Made by a program: the position numbers and the translations under genes. The notes below the pieces were generated by a model. The model made no database searches. It worked only from the letters and a program-made list of their open reading frames with translations, and was not told the DNA's origin. DNA of 5,992 nt from Lentisphaeria bacterium (GTDB taxonomy: Bacteria; Verrucomicrobiota; Lentisphaeria; Victivallales; JAUVCU01). The stretch spans positions 1 through 5,992 of the forward strand of contig JAUVCU010000105.1 in the NCBI GenBank assembly GCA_030590715.1, read 5' to 3'. Shown here piece by piece: positions 1 through 5,155 of this stretch (position 1 is the first letter of the stretch; the number at the start of each line of letters is the position of its first letter).

Positions 1-378
1 CATTATTTTTTGCAGGAGAAGGTGTGCACTTTTATGATTAATTCCAAGCTTGCGGTGGAGATCAAGAGATGATATAGATGTTTTTGCTGTACCAATCAAG
101 TATATTGCTGTAAACCAGACAGTTAAAGCAAGATGAGTACCCTGAAAAATAGTTCCGACAAGCAGGGACGTTTGGGCATTACAGCTGCAGCACTGGTAAA
201 TGGTCCTCTTTTCGCGCTGAAATGATGTAGAATGGTGGTGTCCGCATTTTGGACACGTAAAACGGTCGCCCCATTTGAGTTTAAATACCTTTTCTTCACA
301 TTGTTCACGAGTACTAAATTGTGAATTAAATTCGAATAATGAAAGCCCTTTTTGAAACTGGATCGAGTATTTTGACAT
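1..378 (-). CDS. IS1595-family transposase, N-terminal 126 residues (partial)
   Basis: The reading frame opens at the ATG at 378 on the minus strand and stays open to base 1, so the C-terminal part of the gene, including the DDE catalytic core, is missing. It is preceded by GAGGAAG about 7 bases upstream of the start. The protein carries a zinc ribbon: CPKCG at residues 42-46 and the second pair CCSC at 63-66. Next comes TSLLVGTIFQGTHLAL (70-85) and a helical stretch, SISSLDLHRKLGINHKSAH (101-119). This order (zinc ribbon, 'T-G-T-x-F' segment, then an HTH-like 'L-x-R-x-LG-x-x-x-x-S-A' segment) is characteristic of IS1595/ISXO2-type transposases. The visible part is intact, with no internal stops. 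The enzyme would move the element by cutting and joining DNA ends. Whether the whole copy is functional cannot be judged here. Confidence 0.87.
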   Translation of the reverse strand, partial: MSKYSIQFQKGLSLFEFNSQFSTREQCEEKVFKLKWGDRFTCPKCGHHHSTSFQREKRTIYQCCSCNAQTSLLVGTIFQGTHLALTVWFTAIYLIGTAKTSISSLDLHRKLGINHKSAHLLLQKIM

Positions 379-413
379 ACCAATACTTCCTCATTTAACT
401 GCTTTATAAATAA

Positions 414-441
414 ATTATACAACAGAAAACCACCAGGTAAA
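414..441 (-). promoter_or_regulatory. Candidate transposase promoter inside the IS end
   Basis: On the minus strand a perfect TATAAT (-10) at 419-414 is preceded, with a 16-base spacer, by TTTACC (-35-like, 4/6 matches) at 441-436. The weak -35 lies within the presumed terminal inverted repeat of the element. The -10 is about 36 bases upstream of the transposase start. Inferred from consensus only. Confidence 0.4.
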
Positions 442-446
442 AGAGC

Positions 447-797
447 CTACTGTCGAAACTGGGAAATCGGGAAGCAAAATGGCCCAATTCCCGAGTCATC
501 AATTCCGATAAGTTTCTGACAATGGCTCTTCAGTCTTACCTGCTGTTCGTAGCTAAGGTGTAAATAGTCGCAAATTATAAAGTCATAATTATCAGATAAG
601 ACTTCCTCGAGATCGCAAACCTCTATCGAATTTATGATTTTCAGGGCAAGAGCTGGAGAATTGCTATATACAGTAATGGAATAATCGAGTCTAGTTTTTA
701 ACTCCGCAATCAAGGCATTGCACCTCACCACGTGCCCCAGACCGATATCGGGACCTGCAGAAATATAGAACAAAATTCGAGGTTGATTTATAGTCAT
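447..797 (-). pseudogene. PseG/SpsG-like nucleotide-sugar hydrolase, N-terminal fragment interrupted by the IS
   Basis: The fragment encodes 116 residues from the ATG at 797. An earlier in-frame ATG at 857 falls in the T-tract of the frr terminator, so 797 is preferred. There is no strong Shine-Dalgarno (GGTAAA is the nearest). Near the N-terminus ISAGPDIGLGHVVRCNAL matches the glycine-rich 'GxGHxxRC' loop of the MurG-like PseG/SpsG family. Further on, DYDFIICDYLHL followed by KLIGIDDSG matches the family's 'D-Y' and 'IDD' strands. PseG removes UDP from UDP-2,4-diacetamido-trideoxy-altrose during pseudaminic acid synthesis, and SpsG proteins act in related surface-sugar pathways. Such proteins usually exceed 300 residues, so about two thirds is missing. 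The frame ends in TAG, whose last base coincides with the proposed first base of the insertion sequence. Family assignment is fairly firm; exact substrate is unknown, and the disruption mechanism is inferred. Confidence 0.65.
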
Positions 798-851
798 ACT
801 TTTACCATAACATAAAACCAGTCGAAACAGGAATAAGTCTATTAAGAATAT

Positions 852-884
852 AAACAAAAAAAGGCCGCAGAAATCTGCGGCCTT
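852..884 (-). terminator. Intrinsic terminator downstream of frr
   Basis: On the minus strand AAGGCCGCAG (884-875) pairs perfectly with CTGCGGCCTT (870-861) around an ATTT loop, giving a G+C-rich 10-bp stem. It is followed by a run of T residues (TTTTTTTGTTTA, counting the last two stem bases). It starts 21 bases past the frr stop codon and should end the pyrH-frr transcript before the PseG-like fragment. Confidence 0.9.
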
Positions 885-904
885 AAATATTAAAGAGAAA
901 GAAC

Positions 905-1468
905 TTAGATAGTCATGATATCTTTTTCTTTTGCATCTCTATCTGCATCAAGGATCTTGATGAACTTATCTGTAAGAACCTGAATATCAGCAGTCATATC
1001 TTTCGCGATATCTTCTGAAATATCACTATTCTTCAGTGCTTTTTTTACAGTTTCATTTCCGTCACGACGAACGTTACGAATTTTAACTTTACACTCTTCT
1101 GTTCTTGTCTTAGCTTGTTTCGCAAGGTCTTTACGACGCTGCTGGTCAAGATCAGGCATTGGAAGACGAAGTATTTTACCGTCACTTACCGGTGAAATCC
1201 CGATATCTGACTTTAGAATTGCTTTTTCTACAGCTTGCACTGCGGATTGGTCCCATGGCTGAATTTGAAGTGTACGAGATTCCGGAACTGTAATTGAAGC
1301 AAGTTCTTTAAGACGTGTAGGTGTTCCGTAGTAATCAATCATCATATTTTCAACAAGTGCAGGTGATGCTTTACCTGTACGAATTTTTGCAAACTCACTT
1401 TTCAGGAACTGTTGTACCTTAAGCATGCTCTCTTCAAGTTCATCCATCAATAGTTCGATATCTGACAT
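905..1468 (-). CDS. frr: Ribosome recycling factor
   Basis: The 187-residue product matches the usual length of about 185. Recycling factor works with EF-G in the cytoplasm to split the post-termination ribosome and release mRNA and tRNA. Family signatures are RTGKASPALVE (30-40), YYGTPTRLKELASITVPESR (46-65), LQIQPWD (67-73) and the highly conserved IRNVRRDGNE (130-139), which carries the arginines of the long three-helix domain. The C-terminus KEKDIMTI is also typical. The start is supported by GGAG six bases before the ATG. It lies 56 bases downstream of pyrH on the same strand with no terminator between, so the two are probably co-transcribed, and it ends at a strong intrinsic terminator. 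Nothing appears damaged. Confidence 0.98.
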   Translation of the reverse strand: MSDIELLMDELEESMLKVQQFLKSEFAKIRTGKASPALVENMMIDYYGTPTRLKELASITVPESRTLQIQPWDQSAVQAVEKAILKSDIGISPVSDGKILRLPMPDLDQQRRKDLAKQAKTRTEECKVKIRNVRRDGNETVKKALKNSDISEDIAKDMTADIQVLTDKFIKILDADRDAKEKDIMTI

Positions 1469-1524
1469 TTTTATCTCCGTATATTATGTTTCTACTAATT
1501 TCTAAATAAAATATCTGCCGTCTG

Positions 1525-2244
1525 TTATTTTACAACAGTACAGATTGTCGTGTTACCGCGTAGAACTTTTCCGAGATTCTCTGGATCTGAAAAATTAAAC
1601 ACAATAATCGGCATATTATTATCACTTGCCATTGAGAATGCTGTTGAATCCATAATTTTCAGCTGTTGTGAAAGACATTCACCATACGTTATAGTCTCAT
1701 ATCTTTCTGCTGTAGGATCTTTAAATGGATCCGCCGTGTAAATCCCGTCAACCTTTGTCGCTTTAAGGACCGCTTCACAACCAGTTTCAAGTGCGCGAAG
1801 TGTCGCTGCTGAATCTGTCGTAAAGAAAGGGTTTCCTGTTCCACCAGCAAAAATAACTACATAACCATCTTCAAAATGCTCTACAGCTTTCTGGCGATCA
1901 TACGTTTCGGCAATTCCACCAAGAGGGAAAGAAGTCATTACAATCGCTTTAACCCCAGCTGAAACTAACGCATCTTTCAGACAAAGTCCGTTCATAACAG
2001 TAGCCAGCATTCCCATGTGATCTGCTGTCACGCGGTCCATTCCTGAGCTTTGTCCATTTATTCCGCGCCAGATATTTCCTGCTCCAACCACAATACCAAG
2101 TTCAAGTTCATTCTCTTTTACCGTTTTCACGCAATCTACGACAGATTTTACCGCTTCTGCGCTATAACCATGAGCTTGTGAACCGTTCAGTGCTTCTCCA
2201 CTAATCTTAAGCATCGCTCGCTTATATGTGTAATCTGACCCCAT
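1525..2244 (-). CDS. pyrH: UMP kinase (uridylate kinase)
   Basis: The 239-residue product belongs to the bacterial amino acid kinase-type UMP kinases, which phosphorylate UMP to UDP with ATP in pyrimidine nucleotide synthesis as cytoplasmic hexamers. Visible motifs are LKISGEAL (12-19, phosphate-binding loop), GIVVGAGNIWRG (50-61), DRVTADHMGMLATVMN (70-85), FAGGTGNPFFTTDSAA (132-147, UMP-binding and catalytic region) and KATKVDGIYTADP (161-173). GGAG lies 10 bases before the ATG, slightly far, but no better start exists downstream. It is the first gene of the pyrH-frr unit, transcribed from a promoter in the divergent spacer. In many bacteria pyrH follows rpsB and tsf, but here its upstream neighbour is a divergent oxidoreductase. 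Confidence 0.98.
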   Translation of the reverse strand: MGSDYTYKRAMLKISGEALNGSQAHGYSAEAVKSVVDCVKTVKENELELGIVVGAGNIWRGINGQSSGMDRVTADHMGMLATVMNGLCLKDALVSAGVKAIVMTSFPLGGIAETYDRQKAVEHFEDGYVVIFAGGTGNPFFTTDSAATLRALETGCEAVLKATKVDGIYTADPFKDPTAERYETITYGECLSQQLKIMDSTAFSMASDNNMPIIVFNFSDPENLGKVLRGNTTICTVVK

Positions 2245-2298
2245 TATGGCTTTTCTCCGATTTGCTATGTGTGATTTTTTGTTTTTTGGTCAGGATTG

Positions 2299-2326
2299 AT
2301 TATACATCACATATTTTATCTATAAA
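2299..2326 (-). promoter_or_regulatory. Promoter for pyrH-frr (sigma70-type)
   Basis: On the minus strand TTTATA (2326-2321, 4/6 match to -35) and a perfect TATAAT (2304-2299) are separated by 16 bases. Transcription would start near 2292, giving a leader of roughly 48 bases before the pyrH ATG. As pyrH is the first minus-strand gene after a divergent neighbour, a promoter is required in this spacer. Consensus match only. Confidence 0.55.
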
Positions 2327-2374
2327 GTTTTTTGAGCGATTATATATAAAAATATTATGGAATATTCAACATGC

Positions 2375-2403
2375 TTGAACAATAGTAACACTGTTGTTAA
2401 AAA
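2375..2403 (+). promoter_or_regulatory. Weak candidate promoter for the oxidoreductase gene
   Basis: TTGAAC (2375-2380, 4/6 match to -35) is followed after 17 bases by TAAAAA (2398-2403, a poor -10). A small inverted repeat, TAACA-CTGT-TGTTA, lies in the spacer and could be an operator or chance. Some promoter must exist between the divergent genes, but this exact site is uncertain. Confidence 0.3.
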
Positions 2404-2426
2404 TATAACTGATTTGGAGTACAGAC

Positions 2427-3410
2427 ATGTCTAAACTGAAAGTCGGAGTAATAGGTGTAGGAGCACTTGGAAGACACCATGCTCGATTATATAACCAAAG
2501 TGCGAACTGTGATGTAGTTGGTATTTATGATCTTAATTTTGAAGCTGCACAAAAAGTAGCTGAAGAGTTTGGACTAAAAGCTTTTGAATCGATGATGGAT
2601 CTCGCTGATGCATGTGATGCATTGAGTATTGCTGTACCGGCAACGGTTCACTATGAGCCGGCGATTCAGCTCTTAAATAAAGGTAAGCATCTACTAATCG
2701 AAAAACCGTTAGCTGTGACAGTAGAAGATGCCAAAGAGATGGTTGAAACAGCTAAAGCTAAGGGTCTTGTCCTTGGTGTCGGACATGTAGAAAGATTTAA
2801 TCCTGCAATGAACTATCTTGAAAAGCATGCGGGTAACACACGTTTTATCGAGGCGGAACGACTTGCTCCGTATCCTCCGGAACGTCCTGGTCAACACAGA
2901 CGCGGCGTTGAGGTTGGTGTTGTCCTTGACCTTATGATTCATGATCTTGACCTTGTTCTAAGTATGGTCGACAGTGAAGTGGAAAGTTTTGACGCAGTCG
3001 GAATTCCCGTTTTGAGTGAAACCGAAGATATTGCAAATGTAAGAATCAAATTCAAAAATGGTGCTGTTGCTAGTCTTAAAAGCAGCAGGGTTTCGGATAC
3101 TCCTGCCCGAGGCATTAGAGTTTTCCAAACTGATGCATATATATCTTTGGATTACGCGGATCATAAAGGTTCTGTAGTTAAAAAAGGTAAACTTGCCCTT
3201 GCGAAGAAAGAAGTCGAACTTGATAGCTACAACGCTTTGGCGGAAGAGCTGGAAGACTTTATCAGAGCTGTAAATGAGACTGTCGAAACAGGAATACTCT
3301 CCGAGACTAAAGTCCCTGGGATACAGGGGATGCAGGCTCTCGAACTTGCAATCAACATTCAAAAAGAGATCGAAAGCTATAACAAACGATACAATGTAGA
3401 GTTTGCCTAG
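2427..3410 (+). CDS. Gfo/Idh/MocA-family NAD(P)-dependent oxidoreductase
   Basis: The 327-residue product has the family's usual two-domain layout. An N-terminal Rossmann fold starts with GVIGVGALGRHHARLY (7-22), followed by AVPATVHYEPA (69-79) and the signature EKPLAVT (92-98, with the catalytic-type Lys93). The C-terminal domain contains GHVERFNP (119-126) and VVLDLMIHDLDLVL (165-178), where Asp168 and His172 match the usual active-site D-x-x-x-H. GGAG seven bases before the ATG fixes the start. These enzymes oxidise or reduce sugar carbons using NAD(P). The GHVERFNP, MIHDLDL, DIANVRI and SRVSDTPARGIRVFQ segments recall the sub-group often found with lipid A genes, including the UDP-GlcNAc 3-dehydrogenase GnnA. 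No lipid A gene is adjacent here, so that assignment is only a suggestion. A terminator-like hairpin follows the stop codon. Confidence 0.92.
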   Translation: MSKLKVGVIGVGALGRHHARLYNQSANCDVVGIYDLNFEAAQKVAEEFGLKAFESMMDLADACDALSIAVPATVHYEPAIQLLNKGKHLLIEKPLAVTVEDAKEMVETAKAKGLVLGVGHVERFNPAMNYLEKHAGNTRFIEAERLAPYPPERPGQHRRGVEVGVVLDLMIHDLDLVLSMVDSEVESFDAVGIPVLSETEDIANVRIKFKNGAVASLKSSRVSDTPARGIRVFQTDAYISLDYADHKGSVVKKGKLALAKKEVELDSYNALAEELEDFIRAVNETVETGILSETKVPGIQGMQALELAINIQKEIESYNKRYNVEFA

Positions 3411-3422
3411 CAACGAAAACGA

Positions 3423-3462
3423 GCTGCACTTTGACTTATTAGAGTGCAGCCTATTTTATTTT
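3423..3462 (+). terminator. Terminator-like hairpin between the oxidoreductase gene and ispE
   Basis: GCTGCACTTT (3423-3432) pairs with AGAGTGCAGC (3441-3450) in a 10-bp stem with one G-U pair and an 8-base loop. It is followed by CTATTTTATTTT, which runs directly into the ispE ATG at 3463. The stem begins 13 bases after the upstream stop codon, as expected for an intrinsic terminator. Its position immediately before a start codon is unusual, so it could act as a partial terminator or attenuator for ispE. Confidence 0.7.
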
Positions 3463-4311
3463 ATGCCTATTTCACTTTCAAAAATAAATCTGTTCCTGAA
3501 AATAACAGGAAAACGAGAAAACGGTTACCACGAGATTGATACCGTATTTTTGCCTATTGAAAATCCTTCTGATGAGATTACAATTTCTTATGAATCTGAG
3601 GGAGGTATAAAAATATCCTCATCAACCGATATCATTCCCTGTAATGAATCAAACCTTTGCTGGAAAGCTGCAGATCTTTATTTTAAAAAGGCTGCGATAA
3701 AGGAAAGTTGCAATATACATATTGAAAAACTTATACCGGTCGCAGCTGGAATGGGTGGTGGCAGCAGTAATGCAGCCACAGTATTAAACCTTCTGAACGA
3801 TAAATTCAACGCATTATCCTCAAGCGAACTATCCGTTATCGCTTTATCATTAGGAGCAGATGTTCCTTTCTTCCTGAAGCCAAAGCTATCCAAGGCGACT
3901 GGTATCGGAGAAGAACTTGTTCCTGTTGACTTTGATTACCCTGAAATCCCACTGGTCATTGTCGCTCCAAATTTTCCGGTAAGTGCGGCTTGGGCCTACA
4001 AAAACAGTATTCTAGCTCAGGACTGTAATAGAAAAGGTGAAATGCAAGAAGTGTTGGAAGCTGTCAAAACTGGTAATTACCAGAAGCTTAGTACACTGGT
4101 TCGAAACGATCTGGCCATCCCTCTATACAATAAGTTCCCGCTCCTTTCCTTTTTAAAGGAAAAAATGCTTGACCACGGAGCACTATGTTCTGAAGTAACA
4201 GGAAGCGGCCCAACTATGTTTGCCATTTGCGAGTCTCCACTCAAAGCCGCTAGCCTTGCAAAAAAACTCAGAAGCGAGTTACCTGATTCAATGAATATAT
4301 GGTCTGTCTAG
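3463..4311 (+). CDS. ispE: 4-diphosphocytidyl-2-C-methyl-D-erythritol kinase
   Basis: The 282-residue GHMP-family kinase phosphorylates the 2-hydroxyl of CDP-methylerythritol, the fourth step of the MEP isoprenoid pathway in the cytoplasm. All three family motifs are present: SKINLFLKITGKRENGYHEI (6-25) with the substrate-binding lysine, the ATP loop PVAAGMGGGSSNAATVL (92-108), and TGSGPTMFAI (246-255). GADVPFF (131-137) carries the catalytic aspartate. The ATG at 3463 is chosen because it gives the standard family N-terminus. A TTG at 3403 would add 20 residues translated through the upstream hairpin, which is unlikely. No Shine-Dalgarno is visible before 3463; the preceding 12 bases are T-rich. 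Its own promoter is not evident, so it may depend on read-through from the oxidoreductase gene. No convincing terminator follows. Confidence 0.95.
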   Translation: MPISLSKINLFLKITGKRENGYHEIDTVFLPIENPSDEITISYESEGGIKISSSTDIIPCNESNLCWKAADLYFKKAAIKESCNIHIEKLIPVAAGMGGGSSNAATVLNLLNDKFNALSSSELSVIALSLGADVPFFLKPKLSKATGIGEELVPVDFDYPEIPLVIVAPNFPVSAAWAYKNSILAQDCNRKGEMQEVLEAVKTGNYQKLSTLVRNDLAIPLYNKFPLLSFLKEKMLDHGALCSEVTGSGPTMFAICESPLKAASLAKKLRSELPDSMNIWSV

Positions 4312-4373
4312 CATTAGATTGACCTCTGTAATCAATTATTATCCTTCATCATCTAAATAACCTTTCAAAATGC

Positions 4374-4389
4374 GTCTTATAAATAAGAC
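4374..4389. repeat. Perfect 7-bp inverted repeat
   Basis: GTCTTAT and ATAAGAC are separated by AA, a 16-base symmetrical site 63 bases after the ispE stop. No T-tract follows, so it is a poor terminator. It could be a protein-binding site, or chance in A+T-rich sequence. Confidence 0.35.
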
Positions 4390-4508
4390 AATTGCATCGG
4401 CAAAAAAACAACACCACACTACCAATAAAGCATAAGCCAATCTTGACAAACACCTTACACAAACAAACAGTGTCTCATAACTAAGAATCATATCATACTA
4501 AATCAAAA

Positions 4509-4541
4509 ACATGCAAAGCATGTGTATCAATTCAGATACAC
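4509..4541. repeat. Two overlapping palindromes, possible activator sites
   Basis: ACATGC-AAA-GCATGT (4509-4523) is directly joined to GTGTATC-AATTCA-GATACAC (4522-4541), the two sharing a GT. Both are perfect inverted repeats. CATGT (4543) and ACATGC (4577) recur nearby. They lie about 150-180 bases upstream of the start predicted from the sigma54-type promoter, a distance typical of binding sites for NtrC-type enhancer proteins. Operator function is inferred. Confidence 0.45.
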
Positions 4542-4557
4542 CCATGTCTCATTTTTT

Positions 4558-4588
4558 AAACAGCTGTCGAAAATCACACATGCTGTTT
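4558..4588. repeat. Inverted repeat AAACAGC/GCTGTTT
   Basis: AAACAGC (4558-4564) and GCTGTTT (4582-4588) are perfect complements. An inner TGT/ACA pair extends the helix to 10 bp with one bulged base. No T-tract follows. It lies 101-131 bases upstream of the predicted pilin start and may belong to the same regulatory cluster as the palindromes before it. Confidence 0.35.
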
Positions 4589-4661
4589 ATTTCTTCCCAA
4601 ACAAAATATTTTGGGGGGGAAACATAAAAATTGACAAGTTTTTTTCAATCTCATCTAACAT

Positions 4662-4678
4662 CTGGCTCTACGGTTGCA
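4662..4678 (+). promoter_or_regulatory. Candidate sigma54 (-24/-12) promoter of the pilin operon
   Basis: CTGGC (4662-4666) and TTGCA (4674-4678) carry the invariant GG and GC with exactly 10 bases between them, matching the TGGC-N7-TTGCA arrangement of sigma54 promoters. Transcription would start near 4689, leaving a leader of about 50 bases before the first pilin ATG. Major pilin genes are sigma54-dependent in several bacteria, where PilR-type activators are used, so the context fits. An overlapping sigma70-like alternative (TTGACA at 4631, weak TCTAAC at 4654) cannot be excluded. Confidence 0.6.
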
Positions 4679-4738
4679 ATATAATTTATTTAGAAAATGG
4701 CACGTTGCCTAAGATTAAAAATGATGAGGAGAGTCGCT

Positions 4739-5080
4739 ATGAGAAAGCTAACAACACAAAAACGCAGTTTCTTTACACTAGTTGAGATCATGATTGTAAT
4801 CGCAATTATTGGTATTTTGGCAGCGATAGCGGTGCCTCAATTCCTTCAATACCGTACTGACTCAATGACTCGTGCTAAAGCAGAAAATGTTTCTATGATT
4901 ATGAAAGCATGTCAAAGCTGGGCAGCGGCAAACCCGGACTTGGATCCTGCAGCGACACTTTGGGACGTTACACTAATTGATGATTATATGAGCAAGAGCT
5001 TTGCTCTTGGAGAGTTCACCGTTGGTGGCGCACCACTTCTTCCTCCTGCAGCAATGGACGGATTAGGAACAACGTACTAG
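4739..5080 (+). CDS. Small type IV pilin / pseudopilin 1
   Basis: The 113-residue precursor starts at the ATG at 4739, preceded by AGGAG with a seven-base gap; the earlier ATG at 4697 lacks such a site. A short, basic leader (MRKLTTQKRSF) precedes the class III signal FTLVEIMIVIAIIGILAAIAV (starting at residue 12), the hydrophobic helix used for membrane anchoring and filament assembly, with the conserved Glu at mature position 5. Cleavage by prepilin peptidase is expected before Phe12. The usual Gly at -1 is Phe11, a departure from the classic motif. The rest is a helix continuation (QYRTDSMTRAKAENVSM) and a very small globular part ending in GTTY. It has one cysteine, so no disulphide loop. 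It is clearly related to the next gene. As the first gene behind the sigma54-type promoter it is the best candidate for the major subunit. Confidence 0.92.
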   Translation: MRKLTTQKRSFFTLVEIMIVIAIIGILAAIAVPQFLQYRTDSMTRAKAENVSMIMKACQSWAAANPDLDPAATLWDVTLIDDYMSKSFALGEFTVGGAPLLPPAAMDGLGTTY

Positions 5081-5102
5081 AGTTAAGAAAGTAAGTTGAC
5101 CT

Positions 5103-5140
5103 AGCCAGTTCCTGCAATACGGGGACTGGCTTGTTTGTAA
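5103..5140 (+). terminator. Attenuator-like hairpin between the two pilin genes
   Basis: AGCCAGTTCC (5103-5112) pairs with GGGACTGGCT (5122-5131) in a 10-bp stem with one G-U pair and a 9-base loop. It is followed by a mediocre T-rich tract (TGTTTGTAA). It starts 22 bases past the first pilin stop and ends just before the second pilin's ribosome binding site. Likely roles are partial termination or 3' mRNA stabilisation, raising pilin 1 over pilin 2. Inferred. Confidence 0.55.
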
Positions 5141-5155
5141 CAGAAGGTACACAAA

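Larger units (their letters stand above)
1..447 (-). mobile_element. IS1595-family insertion sequence, 5' portion (runs off the window)
   Basis: The element is identified from its transposase (1-378). The proposed outer end is at about 447, where the minus strand reads GGCTCTTTTACC immediately after the point where the PseG-like reading frame stops. Between this end and the transposase ATG lie about 70 non-coding bases with a transposase promoter. The other end is outside the window, so neither the inverted repeat pair nor the target-site duplication can be confirmed. IS1595-family elements are known for zinc-ribbon transposases and, as I recall, 8-bp target duplications. The boundary is inferred, while the presence of the element is well supported. 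Confidence 0.75.
4312..4738. other. Non-coding, palindrome-rich upstream region of the pilin operon
   Basis: No credible gene is seen on either strand, and no tRNA. The first part holds a near-perfect palindrome, GTCTTAT-AA-ATAAGAC (4374-4389). The middle holds a cluster of adjacent inverted repeats (4509-4588), then a G-U-rich potential hairpin with a run of seven G residues (4590-4621). A consensus -35-like TTGACA (4631) and a sigma54-type promoter (4662-4678) follow. The region is long for a spacer between two genes on the same strand, and its layout fits an activator-controlled promoter region. Role is inferred. Confidence 0.6.

Noticed and set aside
123..422. 99-codon open frame on the minus strand
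   Set aside because: It is a shadow of the transposase, whose true frame (1-378, minus) shows the zinc ribbon and runs off the window.
798..857. Upstream ATG at 857 for the PseG-like fragment
   Set aside because: It starts in the T-tract of the frr terminator and adds a hydrophobic stretch absent from the family; the ATG at 797 gives the normal N-terminus.
3280..3291. CTGTCGAAACAG as a LexA-type operator
   Set aside because: The spacing does not match known LexA boxes I can name, and this copy is inside a coding region.
2958..3413. 151-codon minus-strand frame opposite the oxidoreductase gene
   Set aside because: It is antisense to a clearly real gene with full family motifs and has no recognisable features of its own.
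3403..3462. TTG-initiated 20-residue extension of ispE
   Set aside because: It overlaps the preceding gene and is encoded by the hairpin; the family N-terminus begins at the ATG at 3463.
4315..4345. Possible ispE terminator (GATTGA / TCAATT)
   Set aside because: The stem is only about 5-6 A+T-rich pairs with a weak T-tract; not convincing.
4631..4659. TTGACA with TCTAAC 17 bases later as a sigma70 promoter for the pilins
   Set aside because: The -35 is perfect but the -10 matches only 4/6, and the sigma54-type element has better spacing and context. Kept only as an alternative.
4699..4709. Second sigma54-like string TGGCACGTTGC
   Set aside because: The GG and GC elements are too close together, lacking the four intervening bases needed for a -24/-12 promoter.
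4522..4785. 87-codon plus-strand frame in the spacer before the pilins
   Set aside because: It has no family features, runs through palindromes and the promoter, and overlaps pilin 1 in another frame.
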